DNA from: Paragordius varius
Taxonomy: Eukaryota; Nematomorpha
DNA: 64,000 bases
NCBI GenBank assembly: GCA_964247055.1
Contig: OZ176056.1
Location: 930,001 to 994,000, forward strand
Direction: 5' to 3'
The notes below the pieces were generated by a model. The model saw nothing but the letters and a program-made list of their open reading frames with translations, was not told where the DNA came from and did no database searches. This document shows, in pieces, positions 37,501 through 49,244 of the stretch (its first letter is position 1; each line of letters begins with the position of its first letter). Both the position numbers and the translations under genes were made by a program.

Positions 37501-40500
37501 ATAATCGGTTAACTGGCATAGGAGCTAGGGATTTAAAATGTAAAATCAAGTATAAGTTTATTTTCAATAAAATAAATTTTATTAATTTTTAAGAAATATT
37601 TTGTAAATATCTCCAAAAAAAACTAAATATTTACCCGTAATGAATGGGGGTACTGTCAAGACTTTAGAAAAATATTTAGTTTCTTTTTCTTTTTTAGAGT
37701 TTTGTTCAGATGCATTTTTATTAGTAGTATGGTGTGATTCAACAATAAAACTGGTTATAAATGAACAATTATAGAGGTATCCTGTATATTGTATATCAAC
37801 TTCAAAAGTTATATTTCGATTTGTCGAATAAAATTTGGTAAAATTTTCCAAGTTTTTTTTATTTTCCGGACATGTGTCATTTAGAGATTGAGATAAGGGT
37901 ATTGGTATGATTTTGTGAAAATAATGTTTTTTTACGTTGATATGTGACATTTTTTCCGTTAAAACACCGTGTCGCCTTTGTTTAGGTTTTGAAATATTGC
38001 AATTCATTCTAACAAGAAAAATAATAAATTTAAAAACCATTTTTCTAAAACCTTTTTTTAAAAACCGTTTTAAAAATTAATAGTGTTTTCAAAATTTAAA
38101 TTTTAAATACACTAAAAAATAATTATTTTTTATAAAAATGTAAAATTATATATGATTTTAATGCAAAACCCGTATTTAAATAACAAACTTACTCTAGAAC
38201 CAATTTTTCTGTATTATAAGTATTGGAATTTCTAGGGATATTTTTCCGATCACATATACATTCATCCAAAGGTTGGGCCAAATTAAACTGATATTTATAT
38301 TTTTGAAATGGATAAAAATTGTTCATTATTGGTGTATCGGGCTCTAAATATTTTGAATAATATATATTATATTTTGAAATTTTTTTTGATAATTATATTA
38401 ATGGATAGTTACATTAATAAAAAAATTATTTTTAATAGTCCATATAAATCCGATATATCATTTAATTACAAAGTTATTTTAAAATTTATATTTTTATATT
38501 ACTTTGATATTTACTCAATTTTTAATCAATTATATTTGAAACTTCCTTTCTTAATTATATTAATTCTTAAAATAATATTCTGAAAAAGTAAATATCTGCA
38601 ATTTATAATCAAATTTTAATTATAAACGCTAATTATTTTATCCAATGTTTTTAAAAAAAAGTAAAAACTAAAAAAGATAAAATAACTCACCAAGTACAAA
38701 ATCAATCACATTTCTATTTGAATAATTAAAATTTTCAGGTTTTTTGATGTCCAAATGAATGGTTTTATCTTGAAATGCACCATTTTTTCCCGTTTTTTCA
38801 GCATTAATGATTCTTTCAATACTAAGACTGTACGTACAGGCATATGGTAAGTTTGGTTTATAAATTTTAATTGGCTCCTTTAATGCCAATAAATTACCAT
38901 GATTAAAATCCAATATAATGGATTTGTGTTCTAAAGTAAAAGAATCAATTTTTGGTGAGATTTTATTGAGATTTTCAAAATTTCCATCGGTTGTTGTGTT
39001 CCAAACTAAATGGCCTTTTTGCCAAATCAAGATCTAATAAGAAGAGGGCATAGAATTTTGTTAAACAACTTTTTTATGGGTATTGAAATTTCGAAAAAAA
39101 AAAGTTTTTTTCCCTACGAAACAAATGAGAAACGTCTAAAACAATTCAAATGGAAATCGATAATTGATAAGGGTAAAATTATGCTTTTAAATTAGGAGAT
39201 CAAAAAACAAAAGTTTTGGCTATTCATTGATTTTGTTAAATGAATTTAATCATGCATGATTAAACAACTTTTTTATGGGTATTAAGATTTCAAAAAAAAG
39301 TTTTTGTTCCTACGAAACAAATGGAGATTCAACGTACAAAAAATAATAATTTTCCAATAATGGATAAATTATAAAAGTAGATTTTTCTTTTAACAAAACT
39401 ACAAGTCAGTAACTATTCTTTTTAAAACATACAAATTAGATTTATAGTTATAAGGTATCAAAGCTGCCAAATATATAAATTATAAAGATTACCAAATTAA
39501 ACCATAAAAACCAGAGTTAATTACGTTAGAAGCAGTTTTTATCAAGAAAAAGAAAACTTTTAGAAATTATTTAAAAATATTAAACACTGCAACACTTGGA
39601 TGAAAAAAAGAGTTAAAAACCAATTAAATCATAAAATTTATGTCCCTCTCAATAAAATTTTCACTCTATACGATACAGAAACTTGGTTAAAATCAAATCT
39701 TTTTATTCTTGATTCTAATAGTAATTTTAATTTTATAGTTATTCCCAGCCCAGTTTGGGGTATATATTGCAAGATTTGACATATATACCATATAATGAGT
39801 CGTAAATTGGCACGTATCTCTAGGTATCGTCCAATTCAATTGCATTATTCGTAATGATTCCGTTGAAAGCTGGCTTAATTTCATATCCATTATTTGAGTT
39901 GGTTCTATAAACAATGTTGTTTAAAAATAAAAAAAAGTTAATTTAGTATTTCATTTTAAAATAAAATTTCTTTTTTTTTAAAAAAAAGAGATAAAAATTT
40001 TTACTTGTCCATATGAAAAGATTGTGAGTTTGGGTTAATGAAACATTCTCAAACACATCAAGTTGCACGTAATATTGTGTACAGGGCGAAAGATCTGACA
40101 ATGTATAACTGATTTCTCGACTATAAATATAAATTATTGATGATTCATTATAATTACAGAAATTTAATTTTATATGGACAAAATGTGGAGACTAAAAGTT
40201 ATAAATATTTTAATCAGTCATATTTTTACAAAACGTTGATTAATTTTAACATTATATCCTATCAGGGGAATAGCGATAATTGGTAATAAACTCAATTTTA
40301 CAAAAGAATAAAAATTAAGGATAAATTTATTGTTTTCTTTATGAAAAAAAAATTAAATTTGTTTTGATATTTTGAGATATAAATTTAACTGTATTTCAAA
40401 AAATAAAATAATTTAAATATTTATTTAAACTTAAATCTGTGTTGTTGATAAAAAAAAGTTATAAATTGGCAATAAACAAGTTTATTTCCAAATAATTTAT

Positions 40501-41066
40501 CAAAAAAATATTAACTAAAAAAGTTAAAAAACTGTAAATAAAAATGTTTTTGAAAAACAAAAACTATTACTTTTTAAAAAATCGATTTTCAATCGTTTGG
40601 AGAGGTGTGGAAACGTTCAAGAAATAAAACAGAGCACTAGTGTAAGGTGAAATATATTTTAGCGTTAATGTCCAATCTATGGTAAAGGCGTTTTGTGAAA
40701 CATTAACGATAATAATTTCAATTTTTTTATCGGAAAAATTTGTTTTTAAAGTTTGATTTTTTTGTTTCCAATCAATCGAGATATCTTCCATTACATTATC
40801 GTGAGCAGAATAAATTTGGGCAAAATAATCATCTAAATTATTATTGTCTGACACCATGTTGTTTGATTCATTAATCATTAGTGGGTTTTTAATATCAATA
40901 TTTTTATTTTTATCATTATTTATTGTTTGAAGAATTAGAGTAGATTGATTTGCGGAATTGAATTCCAAGTTTGTAAGATTATTAAAGAGCCATGAAAGGG
41001 CAGATAAATTGGAAAACACTGTAGAAACAGAATACGTAAATATATTTAAAACAAAAATAATTATTT

Positions 41067-41104
<38 letters not shown>

Positions 41105-44100
41105 TAAAAAGTTAAGCAGAAAACGACTTGCAATTACGGTTTTCGAAAAAATGAATTTATTGGTTTTTAAATTTAAAATTTCCTCAATATTTTGGTGTGT
41201 CGTATTTTATTATAATTATTTAACGTTATATTCCTGTTTATTTATAACCAAAGGTTAAAAATCTGATTTTTTAAAAAAGCTCTAAAAATTTATCCAATTT
41301 TGTTTTAATTTTATTTCAAAATGTTTCATAGCTGGTTTACAAATGATATATATTTTAACACGATTAGAAAAATGGGTCTAAAAGCTTTATTTTTTTTTCA
41401 AAAAACCCACAACAGGTTGTGGTTTAAACCATATCGCTTTGAATTTTAGCGGTTATTATTTAGCGTTGTTTCAAATAAATTTAAAGTAAAAAACCAAATT
41501 AAACCAAAAAAAATTGTACTTTGATTAAAATCTAGGAAAGTGACGGCATCACTAAAAACCGGAAGAGTTTGATTCCACCATCCGCTCACGCTTTGAATCA
41601 CAAATTTTTGAGAAACAAATTTTTGAGGTGAAAAACTGTTTTTATCGTTTAAAGACATGTTCAAAGGTTCTTCTTTTAGATCTATCCGAGTAGCAATTTC
41701 TGAATACGGTCGTATAAATATGTGGGCTAAAGTATTGATATCTATAATGATAGTTAAGTAAAGATACTAATTTAAAGGCTAGCTTATATCACTAACATAT
41801 TAAAGTTTAATTTGTAAAGAAATGTATTTTAATAAGAATAGATTTTGGATTAAAAGTGTCTTAAAATTCAAGAGAATTCGAATATTTTATTATAGGTAAG
41901 ATCCCCTTTAATTCAACAAAGATTTTATTTGACATTTTATATATTTATAACTGTTACTAATTATTTTACCATTTTTACTAGTTCATTGCCGCAATTCGGA
42001 AAGATTTATTCATAAAATTTGTTTAAGCAAAATCATTTTATCAAGCAATTTTTTAAACTTTAGTTTTTAAAATTTCTCGCACGCTGATATTTTAAAGGGC
42101 CTCATGGGGCCCGCGGGATATATATGATAAATATGTCATTTAAAACTCATCCGCGTATATTTAACCATAAAAATTTAATAAAAAAACCTTTTTCTATGAT
42201 ATTTATTTTACCCAATTCATAAGCCTTCATAGATTTATGTACTATAAACGGATTCTGATGTGGAATACTAATTCGATAAGCATCAAATGAATTATCTAGC
42301 GCCGGTTCTTTCCAATCAACCGTTAAAGTGTGATCATGGTTTGAAATGCTAACTTGAGATATGACAGGGGGTAAGGGTTCTAACATATTTTTAAAATATT
42401 TTTTAAAAAAATGATAATATTTTCTTTTCTGATAATATTTTACTAAGTCTTTTGTTGTTCAAGCGTAAATTTTTTGGATATTAGTCGCAATATATCTAGG
42501 ATATTACATAACTATTTTTGATATTATAATATTACGCATATTGGTACAAATTTTGTACTCTGAAGATATCTAAGTGTTAATAAACCAGTTAATTTTAAAC
42601 CAATTTTTCACATTGTTTAAAACTTTTTACTAATTGATTAATTAATTAGGGCGTTTTTCTAAAATTTTTTATAATTTTAAAAACATGTTTCAATTGGTTT
42701 AGATTTAAATTGCAACTTTGTTGCATTTATAAATTTTGAACAGAAATTCAGTGATTGGCAAAGACAATAAAAAAGAGACAATGTAAAACAATATGAATAT
42801 GAAAAGGTGTAAAAAAACTTTTTTAATAAACAATGAAAAGGCATCTTTGATTGAATTTTAAAGAATGAAAGGTATAAAATCAAACAACAATATAATATAA
42901 AAGAACCAAGTAAAAATAAAAAAAGTGGTGGAAAATTCCTAATCAAAATCAACAAAAATAGTTTTAAACAGTAAAAAAATTATTATTATTTAAAAAGCAA
43001 ATATAATATAAATATATTTTTCAAATAAAAATTTTAATTAAGCTGATATAAATTCGGCTTTAAACAAAGTGTTTAGAGTAAATAAGAAAAAAAAGTTTCG
43101 AAAGATGAAAAATAGGTGACGAAACAACTTTTTTGTAAAGTTTTAATGAAAAACAAAAATCAAAAAGATTATATAATAATAATTAAAAGTTGACAATTAT
43201 CACGCTATGAATAAATGAATATATATAAACAAATGTAAATCGAATGAATTCTAAACTAATGGCAAAAAATTATTGAAACCATTTTAAAAAATTATTTAAG
43301 CAAGTATTTGTCTTAAATTTTGACAATAATAATTAAAGTTAGTTTTGTACAAAATTTTATATTTGTCCCACTTTGAGAAACATATGGCACAAATATTTTT
43401 TATTTTCGTCATTTGGCTTTCATTATGGAATTAAAAGAATATTATGTGTAATACTTTCACTATATAATGCTAAAAAATTAGTATTTAAAATATTTTCACA
43501 ATAAATATTCTTGACAAAACTAAAAATAGCTTCTATTAACACTTCGATTTAAATTGGGGTTTCTAAATACCCCACACTAAATTTGAGTTAGGACTAAAAA
43601 CTACATGCCAACATATCTAAATAAAATTTTGTTTGAAAAAAATGTTCCATGTCAAACTACTTCGTCGCCATTTTTATTTTAATTTTTGCAAAATATCGTC
43701 TTCATTCAATATTAAGGGTAAAATTAAAGCTAATTTTTATTTAAATTACATCTAACATTAATAGAAATAAAAAAAGCGGTTTAATTTGTATTATTTTTCA
43801 ATTTTACCATTGCACACATGTCGCGTTGACCAAATTTTTACCTTTCGGTTTTAGCTTTAAATAAGTAATATAAAATATTTTAAATAAATTTTTTTATATA
43901 TTTCGGTTTATTAATATTATATAAGTGCAAAATTTTGCTATGGTTTCGATTCCTTCCATATTTTTTAACGAATTTAATTTTAAACAGGCCTGGGGTATTT
44001 AACTACCCCAATTTGAATTGAAGGACTAAAATGATGTATTCAAGTGTTAATTAAATTTCAAAATGATATATACTTGTTCGAAAGATATAGGTAGTTTCTT

Positions 44101-45595
44101 GTTGTCCGCCATTTTCTAAATTATCGTCTGCATCTGCCCATTTTAGGGTAGTTGCATTAATGAGATCATTACGCATGCGCACAATATTGATTTTTTGAGA
44201 TGGTATATTAGTCGAATTTTCTGGGTTTTCAAAACCGAAAAATTGTGGTTTAAACAAAGTAACATTTTTGTCATTTATATTTTCAAGCGGTTCTATCGTT
44301 CGATGTAAACAAACATGTCGCCAACAAGGTTTTACCCGGATGGCGTATAATTGACCTGGGTTTGGGTTCAAAAGCACACTACTTTGCACGATATATGTTG
44401 CATTTAAATTTTTATTGCTTTGCCCATTGACATCTGAAAGTTTAATATTTTAATTTTTATTGCAAATATTTAATAGAGCTGTCTCCCTGATAAAGAAGTT
44501 TTTAAATACCACCTATATATAAAATTTCTATATACTTAATTTTTAGTAACTACCGTTAAAAGTGGTAATTTTTAACACACATATATTTGGCCATTTTAAT
44601 TAGTCCAACGGGTATAACAAAATATATTTAATCATAATTCAAATTTTTTGGTATAATATAAAATATAAACGTCTAAAAAAGGCATTAAATGGCTAGAAAT
44701 CAATCATGACGGGAGCCTTATTTTTATGAAAATTTGTTGCTAAATTTGAAACAAATCAATCATGTTCCATTTTTTCATGTGCCAAAATTATACCTGTCGC
44801 GTCTAGAAGATCATAAAACAGGTGTTGGTTCGTATCCAAATTCCAAATTTCAACTAAGAATGATAAGTGAGTTTTTAAAGAAAATTCATTGAGAATAAAT
44901 AAGTCTTGATCTTTTAATACAACTGATAAATTAATTTTTGGTAAGTTGTGGCTTTGAGCAAAATGAGATCGGCTGCCATTATTTAAGATATCGGAATGTT
45001 GGTATATTATTTCGAAAAAATATGGAAATTTTATGTTTGCCTGGTTAGATGGACAAATATAATCAATATTTTTGCTGTCAAATATATTTTTGTCATTCTG
45101 AGTGTAATTTACATAATTTGGAGGGGTACTTAAATCACGTTCCCATTCAGAAGAATTAAATATAAAATGTTGTGGTAATAAAAAATTTTTGGTTTCTAAA
45201 GTGGAAGATTTATTTATAACAAAATAAATGAGATAATTTGAATAAATGCTGCTTGGAATAATAGGTGATTCTATAGATGTGAAATGCGACGAGAGATCAG
45301 TTAAAATATATGGCAGACAAGATATATAATTATATAAAGTTAAAAAACTATGACTATCATCATTAATCGTATATAATGGAAAAAAATTTGTATTAATATC
45401 TTTAAATAAAGTTTTTTGACTAAAATTATTTTTAGTATTGTAAGAATTTATATCTAAATTAAACTGATCCACCCCCTGAACGTACCATTTCAATTGGATA
45501 GAATAGCTTGCTACATCATATTCCAAATAAACTATGGTATATACCAAATTGATAAAGAAACAAAATAGAAAAATAAAAATTTGCAAAAATTTCAT
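22592..45595 (-). CDS. Receptor-type tyrosine phosphatase, R3 (Ptp10D/PTPRB-like), complete, 32 exons, 2931 aa
   Basis: Signal peptide [20 protein letters not shown] (start 45595), a long FN3 ectodomain, a TM helix near residues 2183-2206 ([19 protein letters not shown]) and one PTP domain. Exons in order, as high-low: 45595-44794, 44433-44074, 42379-42212, 41741-41520, 41018-40571, 40120-40005, 39904-39789, 39033-38691, 38343-38193, 38008-37635, 37524-36711, 36614-36541, 36444-36336, 35937-35657, 35257-35139, 34488-34406, 34305-34139, 33428-33301, 32724-32556, 32154-31399, 31197-30796, 30478-29858, 29489-29214, 28485-28353, 27634-27392, 27030-26931, 26223-25990, 25657-25523, 25199-25026, 24576-24417, 23566-23222, 22764-22592. 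The total, 8796 nt, is open. PTP motifs: [13 protein letters not shown] (pTyr loop), [16 protein letters not shown] (Asp2723), HCSAGVGRTG (Cys2755, Arg2761), [10 protein letters not shown]. Predicted active phosphatase. Odd: Asn/Ser-rich insertions in the catalytic domain, and a basic KIKR/S site near residue 1910 that could be cleaved. Exon 26 could start at 27036 instead. Confidence 0.9.
26333..26642. mobile_element. Family B MITE copy in phosphatase intron
   Basis: Clean copy: starts TATACCATTTACAATACAAA and ends CTGTAAATGGTATA; the inverted ends are about 20 bp plus two AATTCACCC-type subrepeats. It lies directly upstream (gene sense) of the exon at 26223. Confidence 0.8.
27657..27960. 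mobile_element. Family B MITE copy in phosphatase intron
   Basis: Starts CATTTACAGTTCAAATCACC and ends GAATTGTAAATGGTATAT. It shares the ATATCTTTATGG core. In gene sense it ends about 20 bp before the acceptor of the exon starting at 27634. Confidence 0.8.
28520..28821. mobile_element. Family A MITE copy in phosphatase intron
   Basis: Near-complete 302 bp copy with ends CAGTAAAAACTGAACTTATA and ATAATTTCAATTTGTACTG, flanked by TA on the left (ATA|CAGT) and TA on the right. One of the best copies for defining the family. Confidence 0.8.
29505..29784. mobile_element. Family A MITE copy (left end decayed)
   Basis: The right end CAATTTTTACTG and the AAAGACAACCA core are clear. The left end is degraded beyond precise placement. 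It lies in the intron between the TM exon and the next cytoplasmic exon of the phosphatase gene. Confidence 0.6.
30536..30766. mobile_element. Family B MITE copy in phosphatase intron
   Basis: Shortened copy (about 230 bp) between exons at 30796 and 30478. Left part CCCTTGAACAATTCAAATTC, right part GGGTGAATTTGAATTGTAAA, then TGGTATA. Confidence 0.7.
34515..34760. mobile_element. Family B MITE copy in phosphatase intron
   Basis: TTCACCCTTGAACAATTCAG at the left and GGGTAAATTTGAATTGTAAA at the right, with the same ATATTTTATATTAATGATGA core. The left end is joined to a CAGTAAAAATT stub (34511), possibly a family A end. Confidence 0.65.
35062..35092. repeat. (TA)n microsatellites flanking a phosphatase exon
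   Basis: TA tracts at about 34913-34935, 35062-35092 and 35264-35283. The last lies directly against the exon 35257-35139. Confidence 0.85.
37160..37196. repeat. Perfect 16-bp hairpin inside a phosphatase coding exon
   Basis: ATTTGTGGGACAAATT is followed by a 5-base loop (GATAA) and the exact inverse AATTTGTCCCACAAAT. It lies within the 814-nt exon 36711-37524 and encodes part of the ectodomain (around [14 protein letters not shown] on the minus strand). Confidence 0.9.
39061..39385. repeat. Direct duplication, 200-bp period, in phosphatase intron
   Basis: TTAAACAACTTTTTTATGGG at 39061 recurs at 39261. Matching follow-on sequence (AAAAAGTTTTT, CCTACGAAACAAATG) and a weakly matching tail ending in GATAA repeat at the same offset. 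It starts about 30 bp before the acceptor of the exon beginning at 39033. Confidence 0.75.
43540..44046. mobile_element. Family C TTAA-flanked transposon copy
   Basis: 507 bp between TTAA (43536-43539) and TTAA (44047-44050); same ends and core as the 20.56 kb copy. It lies in the phosphatase intron just after the second exon; its right border is 28 bp from the exon edge at 44074. Confidence 0.75.
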
Positions 45596-45962
45596 AAAAA
45601 TTAAAAATCGCACATGAAAAAATATGAATGTGTGATTTTCTGTAAGGATATAAAAAATTTTAAATTTTTATTGTTTTTAATAAATAATATTAAAATATAT
45701 TAGTTGTCTCCTAAATTTTAAATAATTTTATTATCTCCTAAAACTTTGGCAATAATAATATAGGTCATAAATATTTAAATTTAACATAATTTTTTCATTG
45801 TTAGAGGAAAGAATTATAAAATTAAAATAAATATTTGTTTAACATAAAATTTAATTTACTTTTAAAAACTTAGCTTAAACATTTTTGCTTTGAATCACAA
45901 ATTAAATTTAAAAAAAGCATGTTAACAAATTAAATAAATAATTAATACCCAAAATATTTTTA

Positions 45963-46010
45963 GGGCCACATGCGGACAGCCGGCCGATATTTAAATATCA
46001 CTGATTTAAG
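45963..46010. mobile_element. hAT-like terminal remnant
   Basis: GGGCCACATGCGGACAGCCG and the following GCCG..CACTGATTTAA resemble the common end of hAT/Charlie-type elements. Similar GC-rich scraps lie at 42097-42120 (GGGCCTCATGGGGCCCGCGG) and 47590-47617. Only termini are recognisable. Confidence 0.4.
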
Positions 46011-46029
46011 CAGTCAAAAAAAATTGTTT

Positions 46030-47127
46030 TCCCTACTTTGATATTGAGTATCTCAACCCAGACTATTAAGTTAATATTTTTAGAAAATTACTTATGGAAA
46101 CGGTACCAATTTAAATTTATGCCTGTATCCTAATTATATATATAAGTTAAAATATCTAAATAAAATTTTGTTTTGAAAAAAAAGTTCCATGTCAAACTAC
46201 TTCGACGCCATTTTTATTTGACACAATATTTGCAAAATATCGTGTTCATTTTAATTTAAAGGTAAAAGTTATCTAATCTCATTTAACACTTGGATACAAC
46301 ACACTCATTTTAGTCCTTCGATTCAAATTGGGGTAGTTGGATACCCCAGGCCTGTTTAAAATCAAATACTTAAAGAAGTATGGAAGGAATCGAAACCATG
46401 ACAAAATTTTGCACTTATATAACATTAATAAACAGAAATATATAAAAAATTTAATTCAAAAATACTTGATATTACTTATTTTAAGCTAAAACCGAAAGGT
46501 AAAAATTTCGTCAACGTGACATGTGTCAAATTGTAAAATTAAAAAATAATACAAAATAAACCGCTTTATCTATTTCTATCAATGTTAAATTTATTTAAAA
46601 AATTAGCTTTAGTATTACCCTTAAAATTAAATGAAGACGATATTTTGAAAAGTTTTTTAAAATAAAAATGGCGTCGAAGTAGTTTGAGATGGAACTTTTT
46701 TTTCAAAACAAAATTTTATCCAGCTATTTTGGCATATATTAATAATTTTTATTAAGAGAGAAGCAATTTAAATTGGGACCGTTTTCTTCAATACTTTTAT
46801 AAAAATGTTAATTTAAATTTAGTCTGGAGTATTTAGATACCCCAATTTGAATCGAAGTGTTAATTCAGATATAAAAATAGAGAAAGTTTTTTATTTTGCT
46901 TTTTTTATTTAGTCAATGCACACATTTCGGGTTGACTAATTTTTACCTTTGGGTTCCTATAAATAATTGATATCAATTATTAATTTTTTTTATAATCCAG
47001 TTTATTAATTGTATAAACGGCAAAATTTTTCTATGGCTTCGATTCCTTCCCTATTTTATAAAGTATTTAATTATAAATAGGCCCCAATTTGAATCAAAGG
47101 ATGAAATGAATGTGTTGTATCCAAGTG
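46030..47127. mobile_element. Family C element interrupted by an inverted family C element
   Basis: The outer copy's left half runs about 46030-46282 (GCAAAATATCGTGTTCATTT part) and its right half about 46864-47127 (CACACATTTCGGGTTGAC to CCAAGTG, then TTAA). Between them is a complete copy in the opposite orientation, 46287-46859 (starts CACTTGGATACAACACACTC, ends TTTGAATCGAAGTG), flanked by TTAA on both sides (46283-46286, 46860-46863). Confidence 0.8.
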
Positions 47128-48259
47128 TTAACTCGATGTTAAAATAAGTTTGTTTTACAAATAACACCGATTATAAAAACGATTAAGTTATTAATATATC
47201 TATAAACACATAGGTGGCTTTCATATGCCTAAAATTAATAGAATCTGCAGAAATCAGTTAGATTTTATTAAATATAATCGTTGAGGTATTTCGTTTTAGG
47301 GTTTTTTATAAAAATTAGTGAAAGAGTTATAAATAGAATACGTTTGATACAAAACTGTGTTAAAATTATTTTACGCTTTAGCCCCATCTCACTAAATAAA
47401 CGAATTATATTTTTATTTGAAACTTTTTCGTATTATAAAGGGGTTAAACCAAAATTATTTTTAGTATTATCTCTCAAAAACATCCACAATTTAATTTTTG
47501 TAATATGGGCTTTAACAATTATTTTTATTGAATTTAACCATATAAGACTTTCTAAAAAACTCCCAAAAATATAATTAACTATTTTTTTAGGGCCGCGTGT
47601 TCAACACTCCTGTTCTAAGGCAGCTTTTTAAATTTTATTCTAAATTATGTACACTAAATATTTTATATGTTATTTTACTATTTTTTATATACCCTGTGGA
47701 TATCCTCTAGGTATTGTAGTTTATTTATTTATTGATATAATAAAAATTTTAACGATTCATATGGTAGATAAATTTGTTTGATACATTATTTATCCAATCT
47801 TTATTAAATTCAAAATTGTTTGATTAGTAAATTTTGTTGCAATTTAAAAAAACCATTAATAAAAATATCATCGGGTCTTGTTTGTACGCTACGAGACCGA
47901 AATTAGAAAGAAGAAAAAAATAGCTCTTTTCGAGAAAAAATGCAAAAATTGAAATGTAAAAAACAGCTGAATATCAATATTTTGCCTATTTTCGAAACAT
48001 TAAGTAGGATCCTCTTGCCTTATTTGATTTTGGATTTATTATCTCTTTGGGCGCGTTTGATTCCCCATTGTTTAAAATTTTTGCTTAAACGGATTCCAAA
48101 ATGACACATATAAAAAACTATGTTAACAATTTTCAAACCAAATATTAAAATATAACCTACCCCCCTAATACATTTTTATTTTTATGATTTCCTAATATAT
48201 GTTACAATAAAGTTTCATAAAACAAAAATTTAGTTTTTATTGGAAATGCGTCGACTAAG

Positions 48260-49207
48260 CTTAACTCTGCGTGTGAACATCACAGCGAATGTATGCACCA
48301 TTTCTGTCGCCGTGGGTTTTGTCGATGTCCTCCTGCCACGTATGAGAAAAAGGGCGCCTGTCTTTTGGGTTTCAACTTTTAACATTTAATATTGTTTTAT
48401 GAATTTAAAATTGTTTTTTAAGTATTAAAATCCAATTAAAAACAATTAATCCCTTTTAAAAGCTAAAATTTAGTAATTAAAGATGATTAAATTAAACGTG
48501 AAAACCTAAAAGCAAAAAATAAAATAATTCCTACTAAGAAAATTAATAAACACTTAAGCATATTTTAAATTTCCTAAATATCAACAATAAAAAGTAAAAC
48601 ATACAGACAAAATGAAAAAAACATAAGGACAAACCTTTTTTTAAAAGACTGGTGTGCTTTTTTAAACATAACTCATTGTTTTAAATTGTAAAGTATGAAA
48701 TAATATGAATTATTAACACAATCAATTACATATTTTAGTTAAATAATTTATATAGGAAAAATTAAGAAAAAGATTGGCGGCCTTTTGATAAAATATATTT
48801 TTACGTATTTGCATAATTTCAATTTTTACAGTACTAAAAAAATTATTATAGAAACATTTTTACTAATATATCTCTAAATATAACGTAAAAAAGTTGCTCT
48901 ACAATAAAAAAATCGTTCTATAAATATTAATAAAAGACTTAAAACCCGTACATTTTTATTTTCGAATTATTATAAAAAACACAATTTTATAATTAATGTA
49001 AGGTTTAAAATTGAATCAACCATGCAAATATGCGTTACAATGCACTTCTACGATAGCACACAGCAATTGCCAAGAGTCTCACACATTGGTGAATATGCAA
49101 ACAAAATCGAAAACTGTAGGAGCTCAAAAAATTTGTTTGTGTGATAAAAATTATGAGAGTTTTGATGGATTTTGTCAACCAAGTTTCTACATACATATAT
49201 ATATATA

Positions 49208-49244
<37 letters not shown>

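Larger units (their letters stand above)
45596..48259. other. Divergent intergenic region between phosphatase and EB-module genes
   Basis: About 2.7 kb separating two divergently transcribed genes, so both promoters should lie here. Most of it is transposon sequence: a nested family C pair (46030-47127) and hAT-like terminal scraps at 45963-46010 and 47590-47617. I found no signal-peptide exon for the plus-strand gene. Confidence 0.6.

Noticed and set aside
38308-38583. 91-codon plus-strand hydrophobic frame
   Set aside because: Antisense to the phosphatase exon 38193-38343 and intron; no features beyond Ile/Phe richness.
42677-42955. 92-codon minus-strand frame, Phe/Leu/Cys-rich, membrane-like
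   Set aside because: Lies in a phosphatase intron, no match to the gene's phase or to any family. T-rich DNA gives Phe/Leu runs by chance.
47281-47574. 97-codon plus-strand frame, Ile/Phe/Lys-rich
   Set aside because: TTG start, composition typical of translated AT-rich noise, no domain and no splice partners. It lies in transposon-filled intergenic DNA.
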